NCBI RefSeq assembly: GCF_003432385.1
Contig: NZ_CP031841.1
Location: 3,697,579 to 3,761,578 of the forward strand
From: Breoghania sp. L-A4
GTDB taxonomy: Bacteria > Pseudomonadota > Alphaproteobacteria > Rhizobiales > Stappiaceae
DNA length: 64,000 nucleotides
Direction: 5' to 3'
Shown: positions 27,507 to 37,322 of the stretch, piece by piece
How positions within the stretch are numbered: the first letter of the stretch is position 1
How the letters are laid out: each line of letters starts with the position of its first letter
The notes under the pieces: model-generated
Told to the model about the DNA's origin: nothing
The model's database searches: none
Seen by the model: only the letters and a program-made list of their open reading frames with translations
Position numbers and translations under genes: made by a program

Positions 27507-29840
27507 ATGGACCACGATCATCATCACGCGGCGTCCGACATCCCCGCGGGGGCCGAGACGGCGAAGGACCCGGTCTGCGGGATGACGGTCACGGTCAAGC
27601 CCGACGGACGTCACGCCGAGTTCCAGGGCGAGACCTTCCATTTCTGCTCGCAGAAATGCCAGACGAAGTTCAAGGCGGATCCATGGTTCTACGCCTCGGG
27701 CCGGGCCGCCGGGCAAAAGAAAGCTGCTCCGGCCAACGTCCAGTACACCTGTCCGATGCACCCGGAGATCGTCCGCGACGCTCCGGGGTCCTGCCCGATC
27801 TGCGGCATGGCGCTGGAGCCCATGGTCCCCTCGGACGAACCCAGTGAGGAACTGACGGACTTCACCCGCCGGATGTGGATCTCGGCGGCGGCGGCGGTGC
27901 CGCTCGTGATCCTGACGATGGGGGAACTGGTCGCCCTGCCGGTGCGCGACTGGATCGGTCATCAGACGGCGAGCTATCTGGAGTTCGCGCTGGCGACACC
28001 GATCGTGCTCTGGGCGGCGCTGCCGTTCTTCAGGCGCGGCTGGGATTCGATCCTGAACCGGTCGCCCAACATGTGGACGCTGATCAGCCTCGGCGTGGGG
28101 GCGGCCTATCTCTATTCTCTGGTCGCCACATTCCTGCCGGGCGTCTTTCCCCAACAGTACCGGATGGGACACGGCGTCGGAACCTACTTCGAGGCCGCGG
28201 TGGTGATCATCGCGCTGGTCTTCGTGGGCCAGGTTCTCGAGCTGCGCGCGCGCGAACGCACCGGCGACGCCATCCGCGCGCTGCTGGATCTTGCGCCCAA
28301 GACCGCGCGACGCATCCTGCCGGACGGGACCGAATACGACGCGCCACTGGAGAACATCACGGAGGGCGACCGGCTGCGCGTGCGCCCCGGCGACGCCGTC
28401 CCGGTCGATGGCGTGGTCATTGACGGGCGGTCCTCGCTGGACGAGAGCATGCTGACCGGCGAGTCCATGCCGGTGGAAAAGGGCCCGGGCGACACGGTGA
28501 CCGGGGCCACGATCAACAAGAACGGCAGCCTGGTGATCGAGGCGAGCAAGGTGGGCGCCGATACCGTGCTGGCGCAGATCGTGGCGATGGTGTCGAACGC
28601 GCGGCGGTCGCGCGCGCCGATCCAGGGCCTGGCGGACCGGGTCTCGGCGGTGTTCGTGCCGACCGTCGTGGCCATCGCCGTCGCGGCCTTCTTCATGTGG
28701 ATGATCTTAGGGCCTGAACCGGCGCTGGTCTTCGCCATCGCCTCGGCCGTCTCCGTGCTGATCATCGCCTGCCCCTGCGCGCTGGGGCTGGCCACGCCAA
28801 TCTCGATCACGACGGCGGCAGGGCGCGGGGCGCAGGCGGGCGTGCTGATCAAGGATGCCGAGGCGCTCGAGCGCATGGCGGCTGTCGATACGCTGATCGT
28901 CGACAAGACCGGGACGCTCACCTTGGGCAAGCCGAAGCTGACGGATACGGTTGCGCTTGGTGAGCTGTCCGAGACGGAGCTGCTGTCGCTTGCCGCGGCT
29001 CTGGAGCGAGGCTCCGAGCACCCGCTGGCCGAGGCGATCGTCGAGGGAGCCGAAGCGCAGGGTGCTCCGCGTCAAGACGCAACCGACTTCGACGCAGTCA
29101 CCGGCATGGGCGTGCGCGGCAAGGTCGGCGGACGCGCGGTGGCCCTCGGCAACACGGCGATGATGCGGGAAATGGGCCTGGACACGGCTGAGGCCGAAGC
29201 GGCGGCCGACAGCCTGCGGGCCGAAGGCAAGACGGCGATGTTCATTGCCGTCGATGACGCGCTCTCAGGGATCGTGGCGGTGGCCGACCCGATCAAGGAA
29301 TCGACCGCGCAGGCGATCAGGGAACTGCACGGCCAGGGGCTGCGCGTCATCATGGCAACAGGCGACAACGAGCGCACGGCGCAGGCGGTTGCGGGCAAGC
29401 TGGGCATCGACGAGGTGCGCGCCGGTATCCTGCCCGAGGCCAAGAAGGACCTGATCGACCAGTTGCGCAAGGAAGGCCGCAAGATCGCGATGGCGGGCGA
29501 CGGGGTGAACGACGCGCCCGCGCTCGCCGCCGCCGATGTCGGCATCGCCATGGGCACGGGCGCGGATGTGGCGATGGAAAGTGCGGGGATTACCCTGCTG
29601 GGCGGGGACCTGATGGGCATCGTCCGGGCGCGAAAACTGGCCCGCGCCACCCTGCGCAACATCAAGCAGAATCTGTTCTTCGCCTTCGCCTACAATGCGC
29701 TTGGCGTGCCCATCGCGGCGGGGCTGCTCTACCCCGTCACCGGCCTGCTGCTGTCGCCGATGATCGCGGCGGCTGCGATGAGTCTGTCTTCCGTCTCCGT
29801 CATCACCAACGCCCTGCGGCTCAGACGGGTCGACCTCTGA
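27507..29840 (+). CDS. copA: Copper-translocating P1B-type ATPase
   Basis: The 777-residue transporter exports copper from the cytoplasm at the cost of ATP. It starts with a His-rich tail (MDHDHHHAA), a YHS domain ([21 protein letters not shown]) and a heavy-metal-binding domain (YTCPMHPEI...[10 protein letters not shown]) instead of CXXC HMA domains. The core has CPC in [12 protein letters not shown] (residues 422-424), the phosphorylation site DKTGT (466-470), HP in [10 protein letters not shown] and [10 protein letters not shown]. The start at 27507 follows AGGTTGGCAGGAC. A copper-responsive operator lies upstream. It may protect the cell or supply copper to oxidase or N2O reductase maturation. 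Confidence 0.95.
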   Translation: MDHDHHHAASDIPAGAETAKDPVCGMTVTVKPDGRHAEFQGETFHFCSQKCQTKFKADPWFYASGRAAGQKKAAPANVQYTCPMHPEIVRDAPGSCPICGMALEPMVPSDEPSEELTDFTRRMWISAAAAVPLVILTMGELVALPVRDWIGHQTASYLEFALATPIVLWAALPFFRRGWDSILNRSPNMWTLISLGVGAAYLYSLVATFLPGVFPQQYRMGHGVGTYFEAAVVIIALVFVGQVLELRARERTGDAIRALLDLAPKTARRILPDGTEYDAPLENITEGDRLRVRPGDAVPVDGVVIDGRSSLDESMLTGESMPVEKGPGDTVTGATINKNGSLVIEASKVGADTVLAQIVAMVSNARRSRAPIQGLADRVSAVFVPTVVAIAVAAFFMWMILGPEPALVFAIASAVSVLIIACPCALGLATPISITTAAGRGAQAGVLIKDAEALERMAAVDTLIVDKTGTLTLGKPKLTDTVALGELSETELLSLAAALERGSEHPLAEAIVEGAEAQGAPRQDATDFDAVTGMGVRGKVGGRAVALGNTAMMREMGLDTAEAEAAADSLRAEGKTAMFIAVDDALSGIVAVADPIKESTAQAIRELHGQGLRVIMATGDNERTAQAVAGKLGIDEVRAGILPEAKKDLIDQLRKEGRKIAMAGDGVNDAPALAAADVGIAMGTGADVAMESAGITLLGGDLMGIVRARKLARATLRNIKQNLFFAFAYNALGVPIAAGLLYPVTGLLLSPMIAAAAMSLSSVSVITNALRLRRVDL

Positions 29841-30059
29841 CCCTACGGCCCGCCATCAGAATCGAAAACACCAGATACCCGCCGACACCCCCTCGCGACG
29901 CGCGATCCTGATGGGTGGCGCGGCGCTGGTCGCCGCGCCGATCCCTGAGGTCACGCGCCGCGCGTGGGCGGCGGAGGCGCGTGAAGCACGGATCTGGATT
30001 GATCGCGCGGCGGCGTGTAGAAGAAACACCTGCTGCCCTGACACCGGGAATTCTCTGAC
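29841..30059. other. Gap with a Tat-signal-like fragment
   Basis: No complete gene is present. One plus-strand frame reads SRRAILMGGAALVAAPIPEV and then TRRAWAAEA, strongly like a Tat signal peptide, and stays open to 30061, but it has no start codon and no mature protein. It may be a remnant of an exported protein. No Fnr-type box was found upstream of the regulator at 30060. Confidence 0.35.
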
Positions 30060-30776
30060 GTGATCATTGGCCATATCACCGGCGACATCGAGCTGATCAA
30101 GCAGACCGCGATCTTCGGCGGGCTGGGCGACGACGCCCTGACGGAGCTGTTGTCCGCGGGTTCGGTCAAGACGCCGTCGCGCGGCGAGACGCTGTTTCTG
30201 CAGGGAGATCCGGCCAACGCGTTTTTCGTGGTGCTCGAAGGCTGGGTGAAGATCTACCGAATAACCAAGGCGGGCGAAGAGACTGTCGTGGGGGTCTTCA
30301 CACGCGGCCAGAGCTTCGCCGAAGCCGCCGCGTTCACCGCGGGCAAGTTTCCCGCCAGCGCCGAATGCGTCACCGACTGCCGGCTGCTGATGATCCCCTC
30401 GCGCCACCTGCTCGACCGGATCCGTGCCCGGCCCGAAATCGGACTGACCATGCTGGCCTCTACCTCGCAGCACCTGCATTCGCTGATGCGCCAGATCCAG
30501 CAGCTCAAGGCGCATACGGGAGCGCAGCGGCTGGCCGAGTTCCTGCTGTCGCTGGCGCCCGTGGAATCCGGCGCCTGCACGATTGCGCTGCCCTATGACA
30601 AGGCGCTGATCGCCGGCCAGTTGGGCATGAAGCCCGAAAGCCTTTCGCGGGCCATCGCGCGGCTCAAGGAGCGCGGCGTGCGGGTCAAGCAGAACATGGC
30701 AACGCTGAGCGACGTGGAGCAACTGCGCGACTTCTTCGAGCAGGAACGCGCCGAGGTTCTGCGCACCCGCGGCTGA
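30060..30776 (+). CDS. Crp/Fnr-family regulator, Dnr/NnrR-like
   Basis: The 238-residue regulator starts with GTG at 30060. It has an N-terminal cyclic-nucleotide-binding-like domain (LFLQGDPANAFFVVLEGWVKIYRITKAGEETVVGVFTRGQSFAEAA) and a C-terminal Crp HTH (YDKALIAGQLGMKPESLSRAIARLKERGV). It lacks the N-terminal cysteine cluster of Fnr, so it is not an oxygen-sensing Fe-S Fnr. It resembles the NO-responsive Dnr/NnrR or related groups. Its position 31 bp from the end of the nos cluster and the Fnr-type box before nosR suggest it regulates nitrous oxide reduction. Confidence 0.85.
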   Translation: MIIGHITGDIELIKQTAIFGGLGDDALTELLSAGSVKTPSRGETLFLQGDPANAFFVVLEGWVKIYRITKAGEETVVGVFTRGQSFAEAAAFTAGKFPASAECVTDCRLLMIPSRHLLDRIRARPEIGLTMLASTSQHLHSLMRQIQQLKAHTGAQRLAEFLLSLAPVESGACTIALPYDKALIAGQLGMKPESLSRAIARLKERGVRVKQNMATLSDVEQLRDFFEQERAEVLRTRG

Positions 30777-30806
30777 GTCATGCCTGCGTTCGCATGCCCA
30801 TTGGCG

Positions 30807-31802
30807 TCAGCCGCCCAGCCACAGGCCGGCCCCCTCCCCCGTGACGAGCCGGGCGCGCGCGCCGGGATAGGCCGCGAGCATGCGCCCAAGCATTGCGCGA
30901 TCGCAAACGAGGGCGGCGGTCGACAGGCCATCGGCCACAACGGCGCGATCCGCCATGACACTGACGCCGCGCAGACCCGAGCGGACCGGAAGGCCGTCGC
31001 GCGGATCGAGAATGTGACCGACATGCCCGGCGGCATCGAACGTCGTGCCAAGGCCGGCGGAACTGGCAAGCGCCCCGTCGCGCAACCGGATGCGCTCTGC
31101 CGCCGCGCCCGCGCTGTGGTCGGGATCGAGCCCGACGCGCCAGCCATCGCCGGCCGCATCCGAGCCATGCGCACGGATCTCGCCGAGGTCGACCAGGATG
31201 TCGCGCAGTCCGTCCGCGTGCAAAAGATCGCTGATCCGGTCCGTCACGAACCCCTGGGCGATACCATTCAATGTCAGCGCCATGCCCGGGCGCGTCAGAC
31301 GGATCTCGTGCGGTGCGACCCGCACATGATGGAATCCGACGCAGCCGAGCGTCGCGGCGATGGCCTCGGCGGCCGGCCCGCTCCCGCCGCCTGCGTAATG
31401 CTCGGCATAGAGCCGCCATAGCGGCTGCACCGTCGGATCGAAGGCTCCGCCGCTGAGCTGATGCAGGGTGCGGGCGTAGCCCAGCAGGTCGACCAGATCG
31501 AGCGGCGGCGCCTCGAGCCGTCCGTCCCGGTTGAGCCGGCTCAGCGCGCTGTCGCCTTGATACAGGCTGAAGACCGCCTCAAGCCGGCGGATCTCCGCCC
31601 GCGCGCGCGCCAGCAGATCCCCGGCCACGGCCGCGTCGGCATGATAGATCCGGATTTCGGCGTCCGCGCCCAGCGCGACGCCGCGCCAGCGGTGCAGCGG
31701 CAAGGCGGCGCGGCCGGCGGCGGGCAGAAGAGCCGTGCCGAATGCCGCGGCGGAAATCGCCAGGAAACGGCGGCGGCTCGGGGTGGACCAGGATCCGGTC
31801 AT
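30807..31802 (-). CDS. nosX: NosX, ApbE-family FAD:protein FMN transferase
   Basis: The 331-residue protein has a Tat signal (SRRRFLAISAAAFGTALL) and the ApbE flavin transferase pattern (FSLYQGDSALSRLNRDGRL, DPTVQPLW, NGIAQGFVTDRISDLL, DILVDLGEIRAHG, HILDPRDGLPV). NosX attaches FMN covalently to a threonine of NosR in the periplasm. It is the last gene of the nosRZDFYLX cluster and overlaps nosL by ATGA. Its mature length fits family members. Confidence 0.95.
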   Translation of the reverse strand: MTGSWSTPSRRRFLAISAAAFGTALLPAAGRAALPLHRWRGVALGADAEIRIYHADAAVAGDLLARARAEIRRLEAVFSLYQGDSALSRLNRDGRLEAPPLDLVDLLGYARTLHQLSGGAFDPTVQPLWRLYAEHYAGGGSGPAAEAIAATLGCVGFHHVRVAPHEIRLTRPGMALTLNGIAQGFVTDRISDLLHADGLRDILVDLGEIRAHGSDAAGDGWRVGLDPDHSAGAAAERIRLRDGALASSAGLGTTFDAAGHVGHILDPRDGLPVRSGLRGVSVMADRAVVADGLSTAALVCDRAMLGRMLAAYPGARARLVTGEGAGLWLGG

Positions 31803-32371
31803 TGCATGGCCTCCGTCAGGTGAACCGCGGGGGAGATCGAGGAGGTTCGCGCCGCGTCATCACGCATCACCGGAGCCAGAACATAATCGTCCGGGATCTC
31901 CGCAAGCCGAAGGATGGCGCCGCCCTCGCTGGCGACCAGCGCTTCGGCGCCCGCGCGCGTGCCGAAGGGGATCGCCTCGGGCGCCCCCATGCCGCCGGCC
32001 CGGGCGCTGCCGACGACGAACCAGGCCTCGGTGGCGTCGATCCAGTTGTCAATGCCAGGATCCGACCAGCTTTCCGCCCTGTCCATATCGCTCACGTAGA
32101 TCGCGACATAGTCCTTGGGCTCCTCCGGCAGGCGGGTGAAGGCAACGGCGTCGCGCACCTGGGTGAACCACAGCGGATGGGGATTGCCGGCGAGATGGAT
32201 CTGCGCCTTGGGGCCTTCGTGCTCAAGGACCGTCATCTGGCAATAGTGTCCGGCGGCGTCCTCGGTCAGCGCGACGGCGGCGGGCTTGGCCAGCGGACCC
32301 TCCTCCTGACAGCCGGAAAGCAGCGTTGCGATGGCGACAAGCGGGGCGAAAACGATAGGAAGCCGGATCAT
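31799..32371 (-). CDS. nosL: NosL copper chaperone lipoprotein
   Basis: The 190-residue lipoprotein has a lipobox LLSGC with the acylated Cys at residue 21. The Cu(I) ligand motif CxM in GHYCQMTVLEHEG, and WFTQVRDAVAFTRLPEEP, are typical of NosL. NosL delivers copper to the NosDFY complex for assembly of the CuZ site of N2O reductase. It overlaps nosY and nosX by 4 bp each, so the operon is tightly coupled. Confidence 0.95.
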   Translation of the reverse strand: MIRLPIVFAPLVAIATLLSGCQEEGPLAKPAAVALTEDAAGHYCQMTVLEHEGPKAQIHLAGNPHPLWFTQVRDAVAFTRLPEEPKDYVAIYVSDMDRAESWSDPGIDNWIDATEAWFVVGSARAGGMGAPEAIPFGTRAGAEALVASEGGAILRLAEIPDDYVLAPVMRDDAARTSSISPAVHLTEAMQ

Positions 32372-33198
32372 GGCGTGATCCTCCGGACCAGGGCTACGGC
32401 AAGCAACAAGGCCAACAGCGTGAAACCGGCCATCGACGCCAGCGCCGCGACAGGCGGGAACGGCAGGCTGTCGGCGACGCCGGCCATGCCGCCGACGAGC
32501 GTGTTGGCGCCAAGCGCCGAAAGGTTGAACAGACGGAAGGCGTCGGCGGGATTGAGCAGGATGGCGAGCGGAAAGACCCGGGTGGCGAACAGGCCGCCAG
32601 GGGCGGCGACGAGCGCGCCCAAAAGCGCCAGGTCATAGAGGACGACAAGCACCAGCCAGGCGCCAACGGAGAGTGCGGCCGCCGTGCTGCCCTGGCCCGC
32701 CAGGGCGCTCAACACGTACCCGATGGCGAGGAACGCCAGACCAAGCAGCGCCGAGGTGCCGATCAGCCGGGCGAAATCGATCAGGCCCGCGAGCGAGCCC
32801 CCGCCGGTCGCGAACAGCAAGGCCGCGGTGATGCCGTAGCCGATGACCAGCGCCAGCACGAGCACGCACAGATGGCCGAGCGCCTTGCCGAGCAGGAATT
32901 CGGCCCGCGAGATCGGGCAGGAGAAGATCAGCAGCAGCGTGCCGCGGTCGATCTCGCCGGCGATGGCGTCAAAGCCCAGCAGCAGGGCGATCAGCGGCAC
33001 CAGATAGACCGACAGGCTGGCAAGCGAGGCGACCGTGATCGTCATGCGATCGATGCCGAGCGCGCCCGCCGGCGCGGATCCGAGCAGCGCCAGCGCCAGC
33101 GAGAAAGCCGCCAGGATCAGGGTCGCCAGCAGGATCCAGCGGTTGCGCAGGCCGATGCGGATTTCCTGGACGGCCACGGTCAGGATGCGTGTCAGCAT
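32368..33198 (-). CDS. nosY: NosY, ABC permease of the NosDFY complex
   Basis: The 276-residue protein has six hydrophobic segments and the ABC-2-type permease pattern of NosY (AVQEIRIGLRNRWILLATLILAAFSLALALLGS, LIFSCPISRAEFLLGKALGH). It forms the membrane part of the copper-site maturation transporter with NosF and NosD. It lies 3 bp downstream of nosF and overlaps nosL. Confidence 0.95.
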   Translation of the reverse strand: MLTRILTVAVQEIRIGLRNRWILLATLILAAFSLALALLGSAPAGALGIDRMTITVASLASLSVYLVPLIALLLGFDAIAGEIDRGTLLLIFSCPISRAEFLLGKALGHLCVLVLALVIGYGITAALLFATGGGSLAGLIDFARLIGTSALLGLAFLAIGYVLSALAGQGSTAAALSVGAWLVLVVLYDLALLGALVAAPGGLFATRVFPLAILLNPADAFRLFNLSALGANTLVGGMAGVADSLPFPPVAALASMAGFTLLALLLAVALVRRITP

Positions 33199-33201
33199 GG
33201 C

Positions 33202-34095
33202 TCAATGCTCCTTCGCGGCTTCGCCGGAAAAATGGCGGTAGACATCATCGAGACTGGGCAGGGCAACGTCGATATCGGTGACCAGCGGCCCCAGAGCGGT
33301 GATCGCGGCGAGCCGCGCAAGCTTGTCGTCGGGCGCGCACACGAGCTCGACGCCCTGGCCGTTGACGCGTGCACCGCCGAGCTTCGCGGCGACGGCCGCG
33401 GGATCGCTGGCCTGAACCCGCAGGCGGATCGGCAGCCCGGCCGCGCCGCGCAGCTTCGACAGGGTGTCGTCGGCGACGAGCCTGCCCCTGGACAAGATCA
33501 GAATCCGGTCGGTGCGCGCCTCGACCTCCGTCAAGGCGTGCGACGACAACAGCACGGTGGCGCCGAGGCCCGCGACTTCCTCGACCAGTTCGTAGAAATT
33601 CTGCCGCGAAATCGGATCGAGCCCGCTGGTCGGCTCGTCGAGCAGCACCAGCCTCGGACGGCCGATCAGCGCCTGGGCGAGGCCGAGCCGTTGGCGCATA
33701 CCCTTGGAATAGGTGCCGACACGGCGCTTGCCGGCCTCGGCGAGACCGACGCGCTCGAGCAGCGCCACCGCCTTGGCCGGATCCTCACCCTTGAGCCGGG
33801 CGTAAAAGCGCAACACTTCCTCGCCGCTCAGCGTCTTCTGGAAGGCCACGGCCTCCGGCAGATAGGCCGAAGCGCCGCGCGCGGCGGCGCTGCCCGGAGC
33901 CGCATCCAGAACCGCGATCGAGCCGCTGTCGGGGCGCAGGAAGCCGAGGATCATCTTGAACAACGTGGTCTTGCCGGCGCCATTGTGGCCGAGCAGCGCG
34001 ACGCGCTCGCCCGCGGCGAGATCAAAGCTCACACCCCGGATGACCGGACGCCGGTCGAAGGCGAGACTGACGGTGTCGAGCGACAGGATGCTCAT
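33202..34095 (-). CDS. nosF: NosF, ATPase of the NosDFY complex
   Basis: From [20 protein letters not shown] the protein is 297 residues. It has Walker A GHNGAGKTT, signature YSKGMRQRLGLAQAL, Walker B LVLLDEPTSGLDP and the H-loop SSHALTE. ATP hydrolysis drives conformational change in the NosDFY complex during CuZ assembly. It overlaps nosD by 4 bp. Longer in-frame ORF starts run back through nosD and are rejected. Confidence 0.95.
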   Translation of the reverse strand: MSILSLDTVSLAFDRRPVIRGVSFDLAAGERVALLGHNGAGKTTLFKMILGFLRPDSGSIAVLDAAPGSAAARGASAYLPEAVAFQKTLSGEEVLRFYARLKGEDPAKAVALLERVGLAEAGKRRVGTYSKGMRQRLGLAQALIGRPRLVLLDEPTSGLDPISRQNFYELVEEVAGLGATVLLSSHALTEVEARTDRILILSRGRLVADDTLSKLRGAAGLPIRLRVQASDPAAVAAKLGGARVNGQGVELVCAPDDKLARLAAITALGPLVTDIDVALPSLDDVYRHFSGEAAKEH

Positions 34096-35372
34096 CCCTG
34101 AACTCCGGCGTGAGGCGTGGAAAGGACCGGCGCATGCATCAGCGGCGCTGAATCGACGATACCGCCGGGCAGCAGCGCGAGGAACTGCGATTGCGTCCAG
34201 CGCAGCAGCTGCACGGCCGGGCTGCCGGTCAAGAGCTTGGCCGCCGGCTGGGTCCACAGGATCTGATCGACGATGTCGTTGGGGCGAAAGACCGTGTCGG
34301 CGATGCCGTCGCCGTTGACGTCGAAGGCGGCATGGTCGCTCCAGTAGTTGCCGCGGCCACCGGCGCTCCAATCGAGATTGCGCGTTCCGACGTATTTCAC
34401 CTGGGTCTGGTTGCCGACAAAGGCATTGCCGGCAAAGGTGTTGCGCGCCGAGCCGGCGGTGAAATGGATGCCGATCGGACAGCGCTCGAACCGGTTGCCG
34501 GTGACCTGGTTCTTGTTGGCGTTGTACATGAACAGGCACTTCTCGCCGCCGCCCCGCACCAGGTTGCCGGAGATCACCGCGTCGTTGGCGTAGTTCAGCA
34601 TCAGGCCGTGATCGCGGTCGCCGATCGAGACATTGTCCTTGATCAGCAGGCCTGAGGAGAACATGAGGGCGTAGCCGATGGTGTTGCCGGTCGAGACGTT
34701 GCCGACGATCTCGCCATCGTTGCCGTGCATGTAATGGATGGCGAAGCGCAGATCCTCGAAGCGGTTGGCGCGCAGGACGTCGGCCTTGCTGGTGTTGACG
34801 AAAATACCGTCGCGGCCGAAGCGGATGGTGTTGTACTCGGCGAGGAGCCGCGGCGCGTTCCAGACATAGATGCCGTTGCCGCGCTCGTTCGGCCTGAGGT
34901 CGCGCCGGCCCTCGATCAGGTTGTTGGAGACGCGCGTATCGGCCGGACCGTGCACATCGACGCCGACGAGATTGTCGAGCATGCGGTTGTCGCGCACGAC
35001 GGCGCGGTCGGCCTTGTCGGTCAGTTTCACGGCGGCATCAAGCGTCTGCTGCGACAGGCCCGAGCCGGTCAGCGTCAGCCCGGCGATCGTGACGTCGGGC
35101 GCGTCGACCGTGATCACGCTGCCGGTGCCCGACCCGGCGATGGTGGCCAGGCCTTCGCCGAGCAGCGTCAGGGGCCGGTCAATGACAACCGGCCCTTCGT
35201 GCGTGCCTGGCGCGAGCCGGAGAACATCCCCGGCCCGCGCGGTTCCGATGGCCATGACAAGCGCGCCGGGCCCAGCCGCGACCGCGCGCTCCGCCGCACC
35301 CGCCGGCGCGAGAGCGCCGGCGAGGAGACAGACCGTGAGGCCGATGATGGGGACGGCGCGCCTCATCGTCAT
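34092..35372 (-). CDS. nosD: NosD, periplasmic copper-site maturation protein
   Basis: From [20 protein letters not shown] the protein is 426 residues with a Sec signal peptide ending at PAGA-AE. It is a right-handed beta-helix of parallel PbH1-like repeats ([41 protein letters not shown]). NosD receives copper from NosL and interacts with NosZ. The start overlaps the nosZ stop (ATGA). Confidence 0.96.
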   Translation of the reverse strand: MTMRRAVPIIGLTVCLLAGALAPAGAAERAVAAGPGALVMAIGTARAGDVLRLAPGTHEGPVVIDRPLTLLGEGLATIAGSGTGSVITVDAPDVTIAGLTLTGSGLSQQTLDAAVKLTDKADRAVVRDNRMLDNLVGVDVHGPADTRVSNNLIEGRRDLRPNERGNGIYVWNAPRLLAEYNTIRFGRDGIFVNTSKADVLRANRFEDLRFAIHYMHGNDGEIVGNVSTGNTIGYALMFSSGLLIKDNVSIGDRDHGLMLNYANDAVISGNLVRGGGEKCLFMYNANKNQVTGNRFERCPIGIHFTAGSARNTFAGNAFVGNQTQVKYVGTRNLDWSAGGRGNYWSDHAAFDVNGDGIADTVFRPNDIVDQILWTQPAAKLLTGSPAVQLLRWTQSQFLALLPGGIVDSAPLMHAPVLSTPHAGVQG

Positions 35373-37297
35373 GCCGCGCGCGGCTCGACGAACATGCGGC
35401 CGCGCATTTCCATGTGCAGCGCATGGCAGAACCACTGGCAGTAGAACCAGTGTACGCCGGGGCGTTCCGCGATGAAGGTGACGGACGCGGTGGCCTGCGG
35501 CGCGACTTCCATCGCCACCCCGAAGTTCGACATGCAGAAGCCGTGTGTCAGATCGTCGATGTCATCGATATTGGTGACGTAGACGGTGACCTCGTCGCCC
35601 TGCTTGACGGTGAACTTCTCGAGGCTGAAAGTCGGTGCGGTCGAATACATGTAGACCCGCACCTTGTTGCCGTCGCGAATGACGTCGGCGGCATCCTCCA
35701 GTTCGACGCCATCGGCCTTGGCCTGAGCCACCGCGTCGGCGAACATCGGGTTGTCGCGGTTCCAGACGTTCACCGGGTTGACGATCGAGGCCTTGACCAG
35801 AATCACGTCATGCGGCTCGGCAAACGTCGGGCCGTCATGCACGACCTTCATCTCGTCCGTGGAGATGTCGATCAGCTGCTCATTCTCCGGCTTCAGAGGA
35901 CCGACGTTCAGGAAGCGGTCCTTGGAGAATTTGTTGAGCGAGACCAGCCATTTGCCATCGGCGTCCTTTGTTTCGCCCATGGTCGTGTGGTTGTGGCCCG
36001 GCTGGTAGTGAACATCGACCTTGGAGATAATCGGATCGACATCCTCGCCCGCGTAGGCGCGGATCGCCTTGTCGATGTTCCATTTGACGATCTGACTGTC
36101 GAGGAACAGCGTGGTGTAGGCGTCGCCCTTGCCGTCAAAGGCGGTGTGGAGCGGACCAAGGCCCAGTTCCGGCTCGGCCACGATGCACGACCGCGGATCG
36201 GCGTCACTGTCGAAAAGCGCGTCGACTTTGGTCACGTCGATCACCGAACAGGTCGGCGACAGCTTGCCGTTGATGACCACGTGTTTTTGGTCCGGCGCCG
36301 TGTTGCAGCCATGCGGGCTGTTGGGGATCGGCACGTAGCGCGTGTACTTCGACCCCTTGCGTCCGTCGATCACCGGCACACCGTTCAGCATCTGAACGTC
36401 TCCGGCGGCGACGCCCTCCTCGATGCGCTTGATGTTGAAGATGACGACGTGATCGAGCTCGCTCTCCGTCATCTCGGCCAGATTCATGCCCATTTCCGAG
36501 TTGTAGCTGGTCGAGAAGGCGTATTTGCCCTGGTAGTCGGCATCGCAGTTGTCGAGGTTGCCGGAAACGATGACCTGCCAGGCAACCTTCATCTCGTCGC
36601 CATCGATGGCTGTGAAGACGCAGGCGTACTGGGACGGATCGTCGAGGATCTTGCCGTCGTTGACCAGCGGCGCCTCATGCTCGCCATTGGCGAAGACATA
36701 GCCGGTGCGCGGAAACTTCTGCGGCCGCAGGCCGTGAATGTCGTGCGCGTTCGGGATCTCGATGATCTTGTCGCATTTCATCGTCTTGCAGTCGATGCGC
36801 GCAACGCGGGTGTTCGCCTTGTCGTTGGCGAACAGGTAGCGCCCATCGTAGGTGCCGTCGGTGAACGACATGTGCGGGTGATGGAGATCGCCGTTGTCGT
36901 AGGTCTCCTTGCCCTGGGCGGCGAGATAGGCCTTGGTTTCGGGCAGCAGGCCCTCGGTCAGGATCTTCTTCGATTCGTTGGTCTGGCCCCATCCCGTCGC
37001 CGAGCAACGGTTGAACACCGGAATGCGCATCAGTTCGCGCATCGACGGCATTCCGAGAATACGCACCTCGCCCGTCTGGCCGGACGACCAGAAGCCGTAA
37101 TATTCATCCAGTTCGCCCGGCGCGAGTTCGAACGCCTGTCCGTGCTCCGCCGCCTGGACGCTTTGAGCGCCCGACAGCGCCACGGCTCCCATGCCGGCGA
37201 CGATCGCGGTCTTGGCTGTGCCGCCGAGCAGGTCGCGTCGCGACAGGCCCGAATGTTCGTTATGGTCATTGCCCGTGTGTTCGTTCTGGTCTTTCAT
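35369..37297 (-). CDS. nosZ: NosZ, nitrous-oxide reductase (clade I)
   Basis: NosZ reduces N2O to N2 in the periplasm using cytochrome c electrons. The 642-residue protein has a Tat signal ([20 protein letters not shown]), marking clade I. The N-terminal seven-bladed propeller holds the CuZ histidines ([49 protein letters not shown]). The C-terminal cupredoxin carries the CuA ligands in [12 protein letters not shown], with C620, C624, H628 and M631. An AAGGAG site precedes ATG 37297. Its upstream neighbour is nosR and all accessory genes follow in the same direction, so the enzyme should be functional. Confidence 0.98.
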   Translation of the reverse strand: MKDQNEHTGNDHNEHSGLSRRDLLGGTAKTAIVAGMGAVALSGAQSVQAAEHGQAFELAPGELDEYYGFWSSGQTGEVRILGMPSMRELMRIPVFNRCSATGWGQTNESKKILTEGLLPETKAYLAAQGKETYDNGDLHHPHMSFTDGTYDGRYLFANDKANTRVARIDCKTMKCDKIIEIPNAHDIHGLRPQKFPRTGYVFANGEHEAPLVNDGKILDDPSQYACVFTAIDGDEMKVAWQVIVSGNLDNCDADYQGKYAFSTSYNSEMGMNLAEMTESELDHVVIFNIKRIEEGVAAGDVQMLNGVPVIDGRKGSKYTRYVPIPNSPHGCNTAPDQKHVVINGKLSPTCSVIDVTKVDALFDSDADPRSCIVAEPELGLGPLHTAFDGKGDAYTTLFLDSQIVKWNIDKAIRAYAGEDVDPIISKVDVHYQPGHNHTTMGETKDADGKWLVSLNKFSKDRFLNVGPLKPENEQLIDISTDEMKVVHDGPTFAEPHDVILVKASIVNPVNVWNRDNPMFADAVAQAKADGVELEDAADVIRDGNKVRVYMYSTAPTFSLEKFTVKQGDEVTVYVTNIDDIDDLTHGFCMSNFGVAMEVAPQATASVTFIAERPGVHWFYCQWFCHALHMEMRGRMFVEPRAA

Positions 37298-37322
37298 GGC
37301 AAACTCCTTGTCGTTCCTTACG

